Assembly (NCBI RefSeq): GCF_014863585.1
Contig: NZ_CP062253.1
Span: 3,808,501-3,872,500, forward strand
Reading direction: 5' to 3'
DNA: 64,000 nucleotides
DNA from: Pseudomonas gozinkensis
Lineage (GTDB): Bacteria > Pseudomonadota > Gammaproteobacteria > Pseudomonadales > Pseudomonadaceae
The translations under genes were made by a program, and so were the position numbers. Shown piece after piece: positions 43,664-52,638 of this stretch; positions within the stretch are counted from its first letter, which is position 1, and each line of letters starts with the position of its first letter. The notes beneath the pieces were generated by a model that did no database searches, had not been told where the DNA came from, and was given only the letters and a program-made list of their open reading frames with translations.

Positions 43664-44881
43664 TCAGCCCTTGGCCGGCGATGTGTCTTTGACGTCGGCC
43701 GGGGTCGGGGCCATTTGCAGGTGCAGGCGTTCGCCGGTGTACGGCGAATGCTTGCGCACCACGTCCATGTTCAGCTCCACGCCCAGGCCCGGCTCGGTGG
43801 ACGGGATGATGTAGCCGTCCTCCCACTGCAGCGGTTTTTTCAGGACCTCGGCGTGGAAGCCACCCCAGGTCTCGATGCTTTCCTGGATCAGGAAGTTCGG
43901 CGTGCAGGCTGCGAGCTGGAAACTCGCCGCTGCGCCAATCGGCCCGTTGTACAAGTGCGGGGCGATTTGCGCGTAGTAGGCTTCGGCCATGCTGGCGATC
44001 TTCTTGCCTTCGAGCAGGCCGCCGCAGCGCGCCACGTTCATTTGCAGAATCGACGCACCGCCGGCCTGCAACAGCTTGAAGAACTCGTACTTGGTGGTCA
44101 GGCGCTCACCGGTGGCAATCGGAATGCTGGTCTTGGCCGCGACCTGCGCCATGGCCTCTTCCTGACCCGGCGGCACCGGTTCTTCGAACCACAGCGGATC
44201 GTATTTCTCCAGGCGTTTGGCCAGACGAATCGCCGAGGACGGCACCATTTGCCCGTGGGTGCCGAACAGCAGATCGCACTTGTTGCCCACCGCTTCGCGG
44301 ATCTTGCGGCAGAAGGTTTCGCAGCGCTCCAGCACTTCCAGCGAGATCTGATGCCCGGAGTACGCCGTATAAGGCCCGGCCGGGTCGAACTTCACGGCGG
44401 TGAAGCCCTTGTTCATGTTTTCAACTGCGCACTCGGCAGCCAGATCCGGGTCGTCGTAGTCGTACTCGCCACGGCTGTTGACCGGGTACAGGTAGGTGTA
44501 GGAGCGCAGGCGTTCGTGAACCTTGCCGCCAAGCAGTTCGTAGACCGGTTTGTTCGCGGCCTTGCCGATGATGTCCCAGCAGGCCATTTCCAGGCCGCTG
44601 ACCACGCCCATCATGGTCAGGTCGGGACGCTGGGTGAAACCACTCGAATAGGCCTGACGGAAGAAGCGTTCGATGTGGTGCGGATCCTGATTCAGCAAGT
44701 AGCGCTCGAACACGTCTTCGATGATCGGCAGCATGGCTTTGGGGCCGAAGGTCGCGGCGTAGATCTCGCCGACGCCTTCGATGCCGCAGTCGGTCTTGAG
44801 CTTGACGAACAGCCAGTACATGCCGCCGATGTGCGGTGGCGGTACGGCGACGATATGGGTTTCAAGGGCGACGATTTTCAT
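43664..44881 (-). CDS. Mandelate racemase/muconate lactonising enzyme family protein, DgoD-like
   Basis: Enolase-superfamily enzyme of 405 residues, probably an acid-sugar dehydratase. The catalytic Lys region reads AVKFDPAG; the three usual metal ligands should lie near LLFGTHGQM, WFEEPVPPG and ATGERLTTK, and the His in IAPHLYNGPIG. The first ligand, normally Asp as in DFHGR of DgoD, is Gly in this protein. ATG at 44881 is preceded by AGGTG and lies one base after the MFS stop, so the two are coupled. The length and order of blocks fit galactonate dehydratase-like enzymes; substrate unknown. Confidence 0.87.
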   Translation of the reverse strand: MKIVALETHIVAVPPPHIGGMYWLFVKLKTDCGIEGVGEIYAATFGPKAMLPIIEDVFERYLLNQDPHHIERFFRQAYSSGFTQRPDLTMMGVVSGLEMACWDIIGKAANKPVYELLGGKVHERLRSYTYLYPVNSRGEYDYDDPDLAAECAVENMNKGFTAVKFDPAGPYTAYSGHQISLEVLERCETFCRKIREAVGNKCDLLFGTHGQMVPSSAIRLAKRLEKYDPLWFEEPVPPGQEEAMAQVAAKTSIPIATGERLTTKYEFFKLLQAGGASILQMNVARCGGLLEGKKIASMAEAYYAQIAPHLYNGPIGAAASFQLAACTPNFLIQESIETWGGFHAEVLKKPLQWEDGYIIPSTEPGLGVELNMDVVRKHSPYTGERLHLQMAPTPADVKDTSPAKG

Positions 44882-44882
44882 C

Positions 44883-46202
44883 TCAGGCACCTGCTTTATT
44901 CAAAGATTTACGATTGATCCGGGCACGCAGGGTCACAGCAGCCAGGGTGCCGATCAGACCGATAGCAGCGATGTAACCGAAGTACAGCTTGTAGCCGAGG
45001 GCGCCAGGGAAATGCTCAGTGAGGTAGCCGTTGATCAACGGGATAAACGCATCCGGCATGTAACCGACTACCGAGACGATGCCGATGGCCAGCCCGGTGA
45101 TACGCAGCGGAATGTTGCAGCTGTCGAGGATCGCCCAGTACAGACCGCGAATCGCGTAGGTCATCAGGCCGATGAAAATCACTGTCGCGATCAGCAGCCC
45201 CATGCTGTTGAGCGCCGGGAACACGATCAGCCCGACAATCGCCAGACTCGCCAGCAACAGCGCAACAATCAGCACCGAGATGTTTGAGAACTTGTCTCCC
45301 AGCCAGCCGCCACCGATGCCACCAATCGGGCGCATCCACAGTTTGATGGTGGTGATGGTGCCGGCCATGACGGCGGTCAGGCCGCTGCCTTGCAGGTAAT
45401 CCGAGAAGCTGTAGGTGGCCCAGAAGATGTGATAGCCGCAGAACACGATCGCGGTGACCAGCCACAGTTCAGGGATCTTCACCAACGTTGCCAGATCAGT
45501 GAACAGGTTGAACTTGCCCTTCTCCACCGGCGGCGTGTCCTCCATCGACTTCGGGTCCTTGATCAGCACCAGCACACAGCCGATGGCGATACAGGTGAAG
45601 GCGTAGAGGTAAACCACATGCTTGAAACCTTCGGCGGTGGACTCGCCACGGGTTTCGGTGGCGTAGGCGAACAGCCCCAGCGCGACCGTTGCCAGCAACG
45701 CTTCGACCAGTCCGCGACCGCCATCAAGAATGCCGAAGAATCGGCCCTGCTCAGTGTGATGAGCAATCATCTTCACGCGCTTGAGCACCGAGGCCCAGAA
45801 CGTCAGGCCGGTGGTCAAACCCCAGCAACCGAAGATGATCATCAGCCCGGTCATCGACGGCGCGGTCGAGTACCACAGGCCCAGCGCACCGGTCGCCACC
45901 AGCGAGAAAAAGATCAGGAATCGCGGCGCGATACGGTCGGCCAGCCAGCCGCTCGGCAAGTAGCTGAGCAGGAAAATCGTCCCCAGCATCGAGTACAGAT
46001 AACCCAGCTCGCTGTGGTTGATCTGGAACACTTCGAGCATGGTGGTCTGATAGACCTGGCGCAGGTACAGAATCGGATAGATCGCACCGGCGGCGAGCAC
46101 CAGCAACATCAGTTGGAAATAGCGACTTCCCTTGTCGCTCTGGCTTTTCGAAGCCGAGTTGGAACCCTGAACAGCGGCAGCAGAGGATGCATGCTTGGAC
46201 AT
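44883..46202 (-). CDS. MFS transporter, probable sugar-acid importer
   Basis: MFS protein of 439 residues with 12 predicted helices and a polar N-terminal tail (HASSAAAVQGSNSASKSQSD). The motif A region is SYLPSGWLADRIAPRFLIF; GRFFGILDGGRGLVEALLATV follows. It belongs broadly with organophosphate/glycerol-3-phosphate-like or sugar-acid transporters. The stop lies one base before the dehydratase start, so the two form an operon. The leader carries an ATAAAAACAAT motif at 46245-46255 (minus strand). Confidence 0.85.
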   Translation of the reverse strand: MSKHASSAAAVQGSNSASKSQSDKGSRYFQLMLLVLAAGAIYPILYLRQVYQTTMLEVFQINHSELGYLYSMLGTIFLLSYLPSGWLADRIAPRFLIFFSLVATGALGLWYSTAPSMTGLMIIFGCWGLTTGLTFWASVLKRVKMIAHHTEQGRFFGILDGGRGLVEALLATVALGLFAYATETRGESTAEGFKHVVYLYAFTCIAIGCVLVLIKDPKSMEDTPPVEKGKFNLFTDLATLVKIPELWLVTAIVFCGYHIFWATYSFSDYLQGSGLTAVMAGTITTIKLWMRPIGGIGGGWLGDKFSNISVLIVALLLASLAIVGLIVFPALNSMGLLIATVIFIGLMTYAIRGLYWAILDSCNIPLRITGLAIGIVSVVGYMPDAFIPLINGYLTEHFPGALGYKLYFGYIAAIGLIGTLAAVTLRARINRKSLNKAGA

Positions 46203-46284
46203 TGAAGTGACCTCGGGCGACCCGTGCTCCGGGCGCCCCTGATAATTGTTTTTATAGGTGTAGCGTGAGGCGTGATGCGGTGGA

Positions 46285-47709
46285 TCAGTACTTCATGACC
46301 ACGAGACGGGTCTGGGTGAATTCGAGCATGCCGTGCTTGCCGTCATCGCCGCCCAGGCCCGAGCGTTTCCAGCCGGCGTGGTAGCCCTGATACGGATCGG
46401 CCGGGGTGCGATTGACGTACAACTCGCCGGCCTCGATGGCGTTGGCGACTTTCTGCGCGGTGCGGTAGTTCTCGGTGTACAGCACAGACGACAGGCCGAA
46501 CTGGTGGTCGTTGGCCATGGCCAGCGCTTCGTCGATGTCGCGGTACTTGAGCACCGGCAACACCGGGCCGAAGATTTCTTCCTGGACGATTTCCATGTCC
46601 TGACGGCAACCGCTGAGCAGCGTTGGCGGGTAGAAATGTCCCGGGCCTTCAGGCAGCACACCGCCGCTTTCGAGGACGGCGCCGTCGGCGATCGCGCGCT
46701 CGACCATCGCGTGGATGTTCTTCTGCGAACTGGCGTTGACCAACGGGCCCATCAGGCTGGCGTCCGTGGCGCGGTCGCCGAATTTCACGGCGGCGATCTT
46801 CGCTTTGAGCAACCCGAGGAAACGGTCGTAGACGCTTTCCTGCACATAGACCCGCTCCACCGCCGTGCACAACTGGCCGCAGTGAGTGGTCTTGGAGGCG
46901 ATGATTGCGCTCGCGGCCGCTTCAAGATCGGCATTGGCTTCGATGATTGCCGGGGTCTTGCCGCCCAGTTCCAGCGACGGTTTGGCGATGTTGGCCTTGC
47001 AGTAATCGAGGACGATGCGCCCGGCGTTGACGCTGCCGGTCAGGGTGATCAGGCCCACGGCTTTATGGGTGCAAACGGCTGCGGCGGTGGCGTGATCCAT
47101 GGTCAGGATATTGATTACGCCGGCCGGCATGCCCGATTGCTCCACGGCTTTGGCGATTTCGAATGCCGACGTCGGAGTGTTGTTGCTCGGGCGCACCACC
47201 ACGGTGTTGCCGGCAATCAGCGCCGGAGCGATTTTGCGCAACAGGGTGTAGACCGGGTAGTTGAACGGAATCAGGCACGCGACGACGCCAATCGGCTCGC
47301 GGTGCAGAAACAGGTTTTCGTCGGGGCTGTCGCTGGGAATGATCTCGCCTTCGATGCGGCGCGCCCACTCGGCGTGGTAACGGGTGATCTGCGCGGCATA
47401 ACGGGCTTCGTTGCTGGCATCGCTCAGGCTCTTGCCGGACTCGGCTGCCAGTGCGGCGCCGATGGCTTCGGCGCGATCTTCAAGGGCCGCCGCAAACGCT
47501 CGCAGGTGCTCGGCGCGTTCGATGCTGGTGAGTTTGCCCCAGGTTTTTTGCGCCTTGGCGGCGGCGTCGACTGCCGCCGTAGCCTCTTCGGCAGTAGCCG
47601 CTGACACCTGGCCGATCAACGCTTCGGTGGCCGGGTTGTAGACCGCGATCAGCGCCGCGCTGGCCGGCTCGATGAAGTGGCCGTTAACAAAATTTCGCTC
47701 GACTCGCAT
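46285..47709 (-). CDS. Aldehyde dehydrogenase, AldA-like
   Basis: NAD-dependent aldehyde dehydrogenase of 474 residues. Catalytic Glu is in SLELGGKTPAI and catalytic Cys in THCGQLCTAVERVYV; NPATEALIGQVSAATAEEA and PFNYPVYTLLRKIAPALIAGN fit the AldA group (lactaldehyde/glycolaldehyde oxidation). A second ATG lies six bases upstream at 47715, but spacing from GGG favours 47709. It lies 82 bases upstream of the MFS gene on the same strand and probably completes the sugar-acid degradation set. Confidence 0.9.
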   Translation of the reverse strand: MRVERNFVNGHFIEPASAALIAVYNPATEALIGQVSAATAEEATAAVDAAAKAQKTWGKLTSIERAEHLRAFAAALEDRAEAIGAALAAESGKSLSDASNEARYAAQITRYHAEWARRIEGEIIPSDSPDENLFLHREPIGVVACLIPFNYPVYTLLRKIAPALIAGNTVVVRPSNNTPTSAFEIAKAVEQSGMPAGVINILTMDHATAAAVCTHKAVGLITLTGSVNAGRIVLDYCKANIAKPSLELGGKTPAIIEANADLEAAASAIIASKTTHCGQLCTAVERVYVQESVYDRFLGLLKAKIAAVKFGDRATDASLMGPLVNASSQKNIHAMVERAIADGAVLESGGVLPEGPGHFYPPTLLSGCRQDMEIVQEEIFGPVLPVLKYRDIDEALAMANDHQFGLSSVLYTENYRTAQKVANAIEAGELYVNRTPADPYQGYHAGWKRSGLGGDDGKHGMLEFTQTRLVVMKY

Positions 47710-47720
47710 GTGCATCGCCC

Positions 47721-47737
47721 ATCGTTTGTTTTTATCG
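47721..47737 (-). promoter_or_regulatory. Leader motif of the AldA-like gene: ATCGTTTGTT half-site and A-rich CA motif
   Basis: The plus strand reads ATCGTTTGTTTTTATCG. It contains the decamer ATCGTTTGTT, also present at 47770 and 48863, and on the minus strand AAAAACAA, the Hfq/Crc-type motif, about 16 bases before the start codon. Confidence 0.5.
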
Positions 47738-47769
47738 ATGCCGCCAGTCTTGTCATCGACAGCGGGTTC

Positions 47770-47779
47770 AACAAACGAT
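47770..47779. promoter_or_regulatory. ATCGTTTGTT decamer, inverted copy
   Basis: AACAAACGAT is the reverse complement of the decamer at 47721 and 48863. It lies about 60 bases upstream of the AldA-like start, in the gap after the LysR gene, and is a candidate operator for that LysR protein. Confidence 0.5.
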
Positions 47780-47816
47780 TTATCCGGCGATCAAACATTC
47801 GAAAAAGGCTCGTTAC

Positions 47817-48749
47817 TCAGAAAATCGCCTTCGAAGGCTCAAGCTGGCGCTGCGCCAGCCAGATCTCTTCCTGCAACCACTGACTGAACGCCTGCAATTG
47901 CGGCATCTGCGTCTGCTCCGGGCGGGTCACCAGCCAGTAGGACTGGTGCCCTTCAACGTGGACGTTGTGCACCTGGGTCAACTGCCCGCTGGCCAGCTCC
48001 GAGGCGACCATGTGCCAGTCGGCAATGGTGATTCCCAGACCATCGACCGCCGCCTGAATCGCCAGGTCCAGCAGGTCGAATTCATAACCGCCCTGGGTAT
48101 CGACACCCGTGATGCGCGCCGCGTCGAGCCAGTGTTTCCAGGTCAGGTAACGCTGATCCTCCCGGGCCAGCACATGCAGCAGGGTCAGGCGATTGAGGTC
48201 GATGCCCTGATCGCCGCCCTCCCGCGCATACAGGGTCGGCGCGCACACGGCGATGTGCCGCTCCTGAATCAGCAGCGAGCTGTCGAGCCCGTCCCACTCG
48301 CCGTCGCCAAAACGGATCGCGCAATCGAGGGTGCTGGTTTCCGCGAGGCTGTCCTGCAAGCGGGTGGTGATGCTTAGTTCCAGTTCGGGATGTTGCTCGC
48401 GCAAGCGCCCCAGGCGTGGCATCAACCAGCGGCTGGTGAAGGTGGGCGGCGCGTTGATGTGCAGGCGGTTGGCGTGGGTTTTCTGCTGGATGCTGCGCAC
48501 GGTCAGCTCGATCTTGTCGAATGACTGATGCAGCGCCCGCAGCAGAATCTTGCCGGCACCGGTCAGCTCGAGATGGTGATGGCGGCGTTCCAGCAGGCTC
48601 TCGCCGAGTTGTTCTTCCAGCTGCCGCACCTGACGGCTGACCGCGCTCTGGGTGACGTTGAGCAACTCGGCGGCGCGGGTGAAGCTGCCGGTGCTGCCGG
48701 CCACTTCGAATGCTTTGAGCGCATTCAGGCCGGGCATTTTGCGTTTCAT
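47817..48749 (-). CDS. LysR-family regulator, GcvA-like
   Basis: LTTR of 310 residues. PGLNALKAFEVAGSTGSFTRAAELLNVTQSAVSRQVRQLE is the GcvA-type N-terminus; the effector domain holds PPTFTSRWLMPRLGRL. The ATG at 48749 fits the family; an ATG 12 bases in is also possible, and both have weak ribosome sites. It lies between the AldA-like gene and the porin, and the intergenic regions on both sides carry the same decamer, which points to joint control by this protein. Confidence 0.9.
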   Translation of the reverse strand: MKRKMPGLNALKAFEVAGSTGSFTRAAELLNVTQSAVSRQVRQLEEQLGESLLERRHHHLELTGAGKILLRALHQSFDKIELTVRSIQQKTHANRLHINAPPTFTSRWLMPRLGRLREQHPELELSITTRLQDSLAETSTLDCAIRFGDGEWDGLDSSLLIQERHIAVCAPTLYAREGGDQGIDLNRLTLLHVLAREDQRYLTWKHWLDAARITGVDTQGGYEFDLLDLAIQAAVDGLGITIADWHMVASELASGQLTQVHNVHVEGHQSYWLVTRPEQTQMPQLQAFSQWLQEEIWLAQRQLEPSKAIF

Positions 48750-48862
48750 ACAAGGCACTCGAAAACCACTGACAAGGCGCAAAGCATCCCACGACACTGG
48801 CGAATTGTCCTACAGGATTTTCTGAGTAACATGCATTCGATGCAGGTTTCCCCACCGTTTTT

Positions 48863-48880
48863 ATCGTTTGTTCAACAAAC
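48863..48880. promoter_or_regulatory. Perfect palindrome upstream of the porin gene, candidate LTTR operator
   Basis: ATCGTTTGTTCAACAAAC contains the perfect palindrome GTTTGTT-C-AACAAAC (48866-48880) and the shared decamer. It sits between the divergent LysR and porin genes, about 55 bases before the porin start. Confidence 0.65.
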
Positions 48881-48909
48881 CGCAGATGGCAAAACTGCGC
48901 GGCATCTCT

Positions 48910-48921
48910 AATAAAAACAAT
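48910..48921 (+). promoter_or_regulatory. A-rich CA motif in the porin leader (candidate Crc/Hfq site)
   Basis: AATAAAAACAAT lies directly ahead of the GAGAG ribosome site of the porin gene and fits AAnAAnAA. Confidence 0.5.
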
Positions 48922-48934
48922 CGAGAGCCGCTCC

Positions 48935-50113
48935 ATGCCCTTCCCTGCCTCTTTGCGCCTGCGCACCACCTCCATCGCTCTGTTCTGCAGCATTGCCGCC
49001 CCGGCCATGGCGGTCCAGGTCACCGACAATCTCGACCTTGGCGGCGCCATACGAGCGCGTTGGGACGTGGACCCGGATCGCGACATCCAGAAGTTCGGTC
49101 TCGACACGGTGTTCCTCAGCGCCAAGTACAACTCCGACACCTGGATCGGCGAAGCGCAATACCGCTTCTACGGTCGCTCCTACCCGTACCAGTACACCAA
49201 GGACTACGGTGATATCCGCTTCGCCAAGTTCGCGTGGGTCGGCTACAAGTTCAACCCGGACCAGCAAGTACAGGTCGGCCTCAATACCGTACCGTTCGGC
49301 TTGCAGCCGTACTTCGGCAGCACCTTCTATGAAACCCTGGGCAACGTCATCGGCCTGGAAGACGTGCAACAGGTCGGCGCCAAGTACATCCAGCAAAGCG
49401 GCGACTGGAACGTTCAGGCCGGTTATTACCTGCGTCCGGCCTGGCAAGGCAAAGGCACCAGCAAAGGCGTGACCTACTCCAGCGTCGTGTCGGGCGCCGA
49501 CAGTTACGTGGCCGACGGCAGTGACAATCAGGAACGCAACACCGTAGTGCTGCGCGTGGCCAGGTCGCTGGATCTGGGGCCTTGGAAATCCGAAGTCGGG
49601 ATCTCCGGCCTGACCTCGACCCTCGAAAACAAGGACACCGACAACGACGGTCGACGCAACGCCGTAGCCGTGCATTACCTCGGCAAGAACGGCCCGTGGG
49701 GCGTGCAGTTGCAGGCGGCGCGGCAGCAGATGTCGCCGCGCAACGCCGGCACCGATGAACTGGTGACCCTCGGCGGTTACGACGGTACTTACAACGTGGC
49801 CAGTCGCGGCAATCTGTACGTGGCTGACCTTAGCTACGACGTCAGCGGCAAATACCTGTTCGACCAGGTCAGCGGGATCAAGCTGTACGCCAACTACAGC
49901 GCGTTCGACAAGTCTGCCAGCGGCTTCAAGACGTCTGAGCGGATGATCCTTGGTACCTCGTTTTCCGTCAGCAAATTGTGGGTGGCCACGGAATGGCTGT
50001 TCGGCAAAAACGATCCGTACATCGGTGGCAGCAGCTACACCCAGAGCCTTGGCGCGGGCGGATTGGATCAGTGGGAGAACCAGTTGTATGTGAACGTCGG
50101 GTATTACTTCTGA
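48935..50113 (+). CDS. Outer-membrane porin
   Basis: Beta-barrel protein of 392 residues with a signal peptide of about 26 residues ending in AAPAMA before VQVTDNLDL. The mature part alternates polar and aromatic residues in strand-like stretches (FRYG-type turns, WIGEAQYRFYG, FAKFAWVGYKFN) and ends with the typical outer-membrane C-terminus VNVGYYF. It probably lets the sugar-acid substrate of the neighbouring operon across the outer membrane. I do not assign it to OprD or OprB with confidence. It is divergent from the LysR gene. Confidence 0.85.
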   Translation: MPFPASLRLRTTSIALFCSIAAPAMAVQVTDNLDLGGAIRARWDVDPDRDIQKFGLDTVFLSAKYNSDTWIGEAQYRFYGRSYPYQYTKDYGDIRFAKFAWVGYKFNPDQQVQVGLNTVPFGLQPYFGSTFYETLGNVIGLEDVQQVGAKYIQQSGDWNVQAGYYLRPAWQGKGTSKGVTYSSVVSGADSYVADGSDNQERNTVVLRVARSLDLGPWKSEVGISGLTSTLENKDTDNDGRRNAVAVHYLGKNGPWGVQLQAARQQMSPRNAGTDELVTLGGYDGTYNVASRGNLYVADLSYDVSGKYLFDQVSGIKLYANYSAFDKSASGFKTSERMILGTSFSVSKLWVATEWLFGKNDPYIGGSSYTQSLGAGGLDQWENQLYVNVGYYF

Positions 50114-50144
50114 CGCTCGAACTTTCAGCGCCTGAAAGTCAGTC

Positions 50145-50233
50145 ATCGCTGGCAAGCCAGCTCCCACAGGATTGATGGTGGCCGCAATATTTGTGGTCAC
50201 CTTGATACTTGTGGGAGCTGGCTTGCCAGCGAT
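50145..50233. repeat. REPIN, copy 4 (reverse order, variant arms)
   Basis: Arms CGCTGGCAAGCCAGCTCCCAC and its near complement GTGGGAGCTGGCTTGCCAGCG face outward, the opposite arrangement to the other copies. It lies between the porin and a LysR gene. Confidence 0.85.
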
Positions 50234-50332
50234 GGCGTCTGTCCAAACAACACTTGCATCCGCCCATCACCGATAGTCAGATAGGCCCATCTCAAAACAA
50301 CAATAAACCGCCCGATCCGGAGTTCCGCCTCC

Positions 50333-51208
50333 ATGCGTCAACTGCCCTCGCTCAACACCCTGCGCGTGTTCGAAGAAGTCGCCCGTCATCGCAGTTTCAG
50401 CCAGGCCGCCATCGGGCTGAACGTCACCCAGGGCGCAGTCAGTCGCCAGATCAAACAGCTTGAAGACTACCTCGGCGTCGCGCTGTTCGTGCGCACGCCT
50501 CAAGGGCTGTCGCTGACCGAAGCCGGCAGCAATCTTTCCCCGCATCTGGCCGAGGCCTTCGACCACATCGAACGTTCTCTGCAAGCGGTGCGCGTGCCCA
50601 ATCTGCGCCAGCGTTTGAAAGTACTCGCGCCGCCGACCTGGGCCACGCGCTGGCTGTCGCCACATCTGCGCGCATTCTGTCAGCGCTACCCGGACATAAA
50701 CCTCAGCGTGACCAACCAGATCGGCCACGACAGCCTCACGGAAGTCGATTGCCACATCCGCTTCGGCCTCGCGGCAGCGCCTCACTGCGCCAGCCAATTG
50801 CTGGTGATGGAAAGACACATCGCGGTGGCCAGCCCGGAGCTGTTCAACGGCGATCAGCCGCCGGATCTGCGGCAATTTCCGCTGCTGCACATCCTGCACG
50901 ACGGCAAGCGCTTGAAGGTCTGGGAAAACTGGCTGGCGGCCATGGGCCGGGATGATATCGATGCCGCGCAAGGGCTGGAATTCAGCACCCTGGATCAGGT
51001 GATTCATACCGCCCTGGCTGGCGGTGGCCTGGCGGTGATCGACCGGCAGATGATCGAAAAGGAACTGGCCAACGGCAGCCTGCTGCCGATCACCCCGATT
51101 GAGGTGATCGGCCCTTATGGGTATTGGCTGGATGTGGCGAATGACAAGCAAGGGCTGTCGAAGGTGAGGCTGTTTACCGAGTGGCTAGGGGTTGTCAGCA
51201 ACCCCTGA
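50333..51208 (+). CDS. LysR-family regulator, GcvA-like
   Basis: LTTR of 291 residues. LPSLNTLRVFEEVARHRSFSQAA and VTQGAVSRQIKQLEDYLGVALF form the helix-turn-helix region, and APPTWATRWLSPHLRAF begins the effector domain. GGAG precedes the ATG. It is convergent with the MFS gene at 51219 and lies about 5 kb from the promoter of the Fae operon; it is the nearest LTTR for the LTTR-like palindrome at 55946. Confidence 0.92.
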   Translation: MRQLPSLNTLRVFEEVARHRSFSQAAIGLNVTQGAVSRQIKQLEDYLGVALFVRTPQGLSLTEAGSNLSPHLAEAFDHIERSLQAVRVPNLRQRLKVLAPPTWATRWLSPHLRAFCQRYPDINLSVTNQIGHDSLTEVDCHIRFGLAAAPHCASQLLVMERHIAVASPELFNGDQPPDLRQFPLLHILHDGKRLKVWENWLAAMGRDDIDAAQGLEFSTLDQVIHTALAGGGLAVIDRQMIEKELANGSLLPITPIEVIGPYGYWLDVANDKQGLSKVRLFTEWLGVVSNP

Positions 51209-51218
51209 CCTGCACTCA

Positions 51219-52583
51219 TCAGACGGGCGTGGCGACTTTCCCTACCACCCCTGTCCCGACTTCCACCGGACTCTGCGCCTTGCATGCCTGACTCAACGTC
51301 AACGACTTGGTCTCCGGCGCCCACGCCCAGGACAGCAACGCGCCGATCCCCAGAATCGCCGCAAGAATGCCCATGGTCGGGCTCAAGCCGATCCCCGCCA
51401 CGCTCACCGGCAACAGGAACGTACTGACTGCCGAACCCAGACGGCTGACTGCAGTCGCCAGACCGATCCCGCTGGCCCGCACTTCCGTCGGGAAGCTCTC
51501 CGCCGGGAACACGCCCACCAGGTTGCTCACCGCCGACAGCACCAGCGTGAACACGCCGAACACCAGCACCATCAGCCACGGCGCACTGCCCGGCAACACC
51601 GCCAGCAGAAACAACGCCACCGCCAGAATGATGAACGAGTTGATCAGGAAGCCGCGCCGGGTGAATTTGATCGTGCACCAGATACCGATCAACGCGCCGA
51701 GGATCAGCAGCATGTTGAGCATCAACTCGGTGCCGAAGCCTTCGGCCAGGCCCATCTTCTGCAGGATCGACGGCAAGAAGGTGTAGATGGCAAAGTACGG
51801 CATGACGATGCACACGAAGAACAGGCAGTTGAACGCCGTGCGCTTGCGGTATTCGCGGCTGAACAGCACCGCGTAGCCCGAGCGGGTTTCCGTGGAGCGG
51901 GTTTCGTCCAATTCGACGTTATCGCCCAGATGCTTTTTGACGATGGCGCGGGCTTCGGCCACCCGGCCCTGATTGACCAGCCAGCGCGGCGACTCCGGCG
52001 TGCCGATCCGGGCGATCAGAATCAACGCCGCCGGGATCGCCGACGACGCCAGCATCCAGCGCCACGCATCATCACCGAGGCTGAGCATGGCGGTGCCGAC
52101 GAAGGTCGCTGCGACGTAGCCGAAGGTCCAGATCACGCTGAACGAACCCAGCAACACGCCGCGATGTTTCTTCGGCGCGAACTCGGCAAGCATCGCGTGC
52201 CCGACGCTGAAATCCCCGCCCAGACCGATGCCGATCAGCACCCGACAGAGGAACAGGCTCATGGCGGTTTCGACGTAGAACTGCATCACCGAGGCGATGG
52301 TGATCAGCACGAAACTGACCAGAAAGATTTTCTGCCGGCCGACCTTGTCCGAGATCCAGCCGAAAAACAGACTGCCGAGAAACAGGCCGATCAGCGCCGA
52401 CGCGCCGATCAGACCCTGCCAGAACGCGTCGAGCTGCATCTGCGGGCTGAGCAAGGTGAACGCGATGCCGATCAGGCCAAGGATATAGCCGTCGGTGAAG
52501 TGCGCGCCGAAGGTCAGGCCGGCGATCTTGAGGTGGAAGCGCCCGATGGGCAGGTCATCGATCTTTACGGGTTGAGCGGACAT
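51219..52583 (-). CDS. MFS transporter, NiaP/sugar-porter-like
   Basis: Transporter of 454 residues with 12 helices. Motif A is FFGWISDKVGRQKIF, and the loop LIGIGLGGDFSVGHAMLAEFAPKKHRG is typical of the aromatic-acid/NiaP-like and metabolite:H+ symporters. The ATG at 52583 has GGAG eight bases upstream; a longer start would add four residues. It is the last gene of the operon Fae-AKR-ALDH-MFS, separated from the aldehyde dehydrogenase gene by a REPIN, and probably imports the substrate of that pathway. Confidence 0.88.
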   Translation of the reverse strand: MSAQPVKIDDLPIGRFHLKIAGLTFGAHFTDGYILGLIGIAFTLLSPQMQLDAFWQGLIGASALIGLFLGSLFFGWISDKVGRQKIFLVSFVLITIASVMQFYVETAMSLFLCRVLIGIGLGGDFSVGHAMLAEFAPKKHRGVLLGSFSVIWTFGYVAATFVGTAMLSLGDDAWRWMLASSAIPAALILIARIGTPESPRWLVNQGRVAEARAIVKKHLGDNVELDETRSTETRSGYAVLFSREYRKRTAFNCLFFVCIVMPYFAIYTFLPSILQKMGLAEGFGTELMLNMLLILGALIGIWCTIKFTRRGFLINSFIILAVALFLLAVLPGSAPWLMVLVFGVFTLVLSAVSNLVGVFPAESFPTEVRASGIGLATAVSRLGSAVSTFLLPVSVAGIGLSPTMGILAAILGIGALLSWAWAPETKSLTLSQACKAQSPVEVGTGVVGKVATPV

Positions 52584-52594
52584 GTTCGTCTCCA

Positions 52595-52607
52595 ATTGTT
52601 GTTATTG
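52595..52607 (-). promoter_or_regulatory. A-rich CA motif in the MFS leader (candidate Crc/Hfq site)
   Basis: On the minus strand CAATAACAACAAT lies directly before the GGAG ribosome site. It contains AATAACAA, a full match to AAnAAnAA. Confidence 0.55.
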
Positions 52608-52638
52608 ACGGAGAAACCGATAGCTCTTGCAGTTCATT

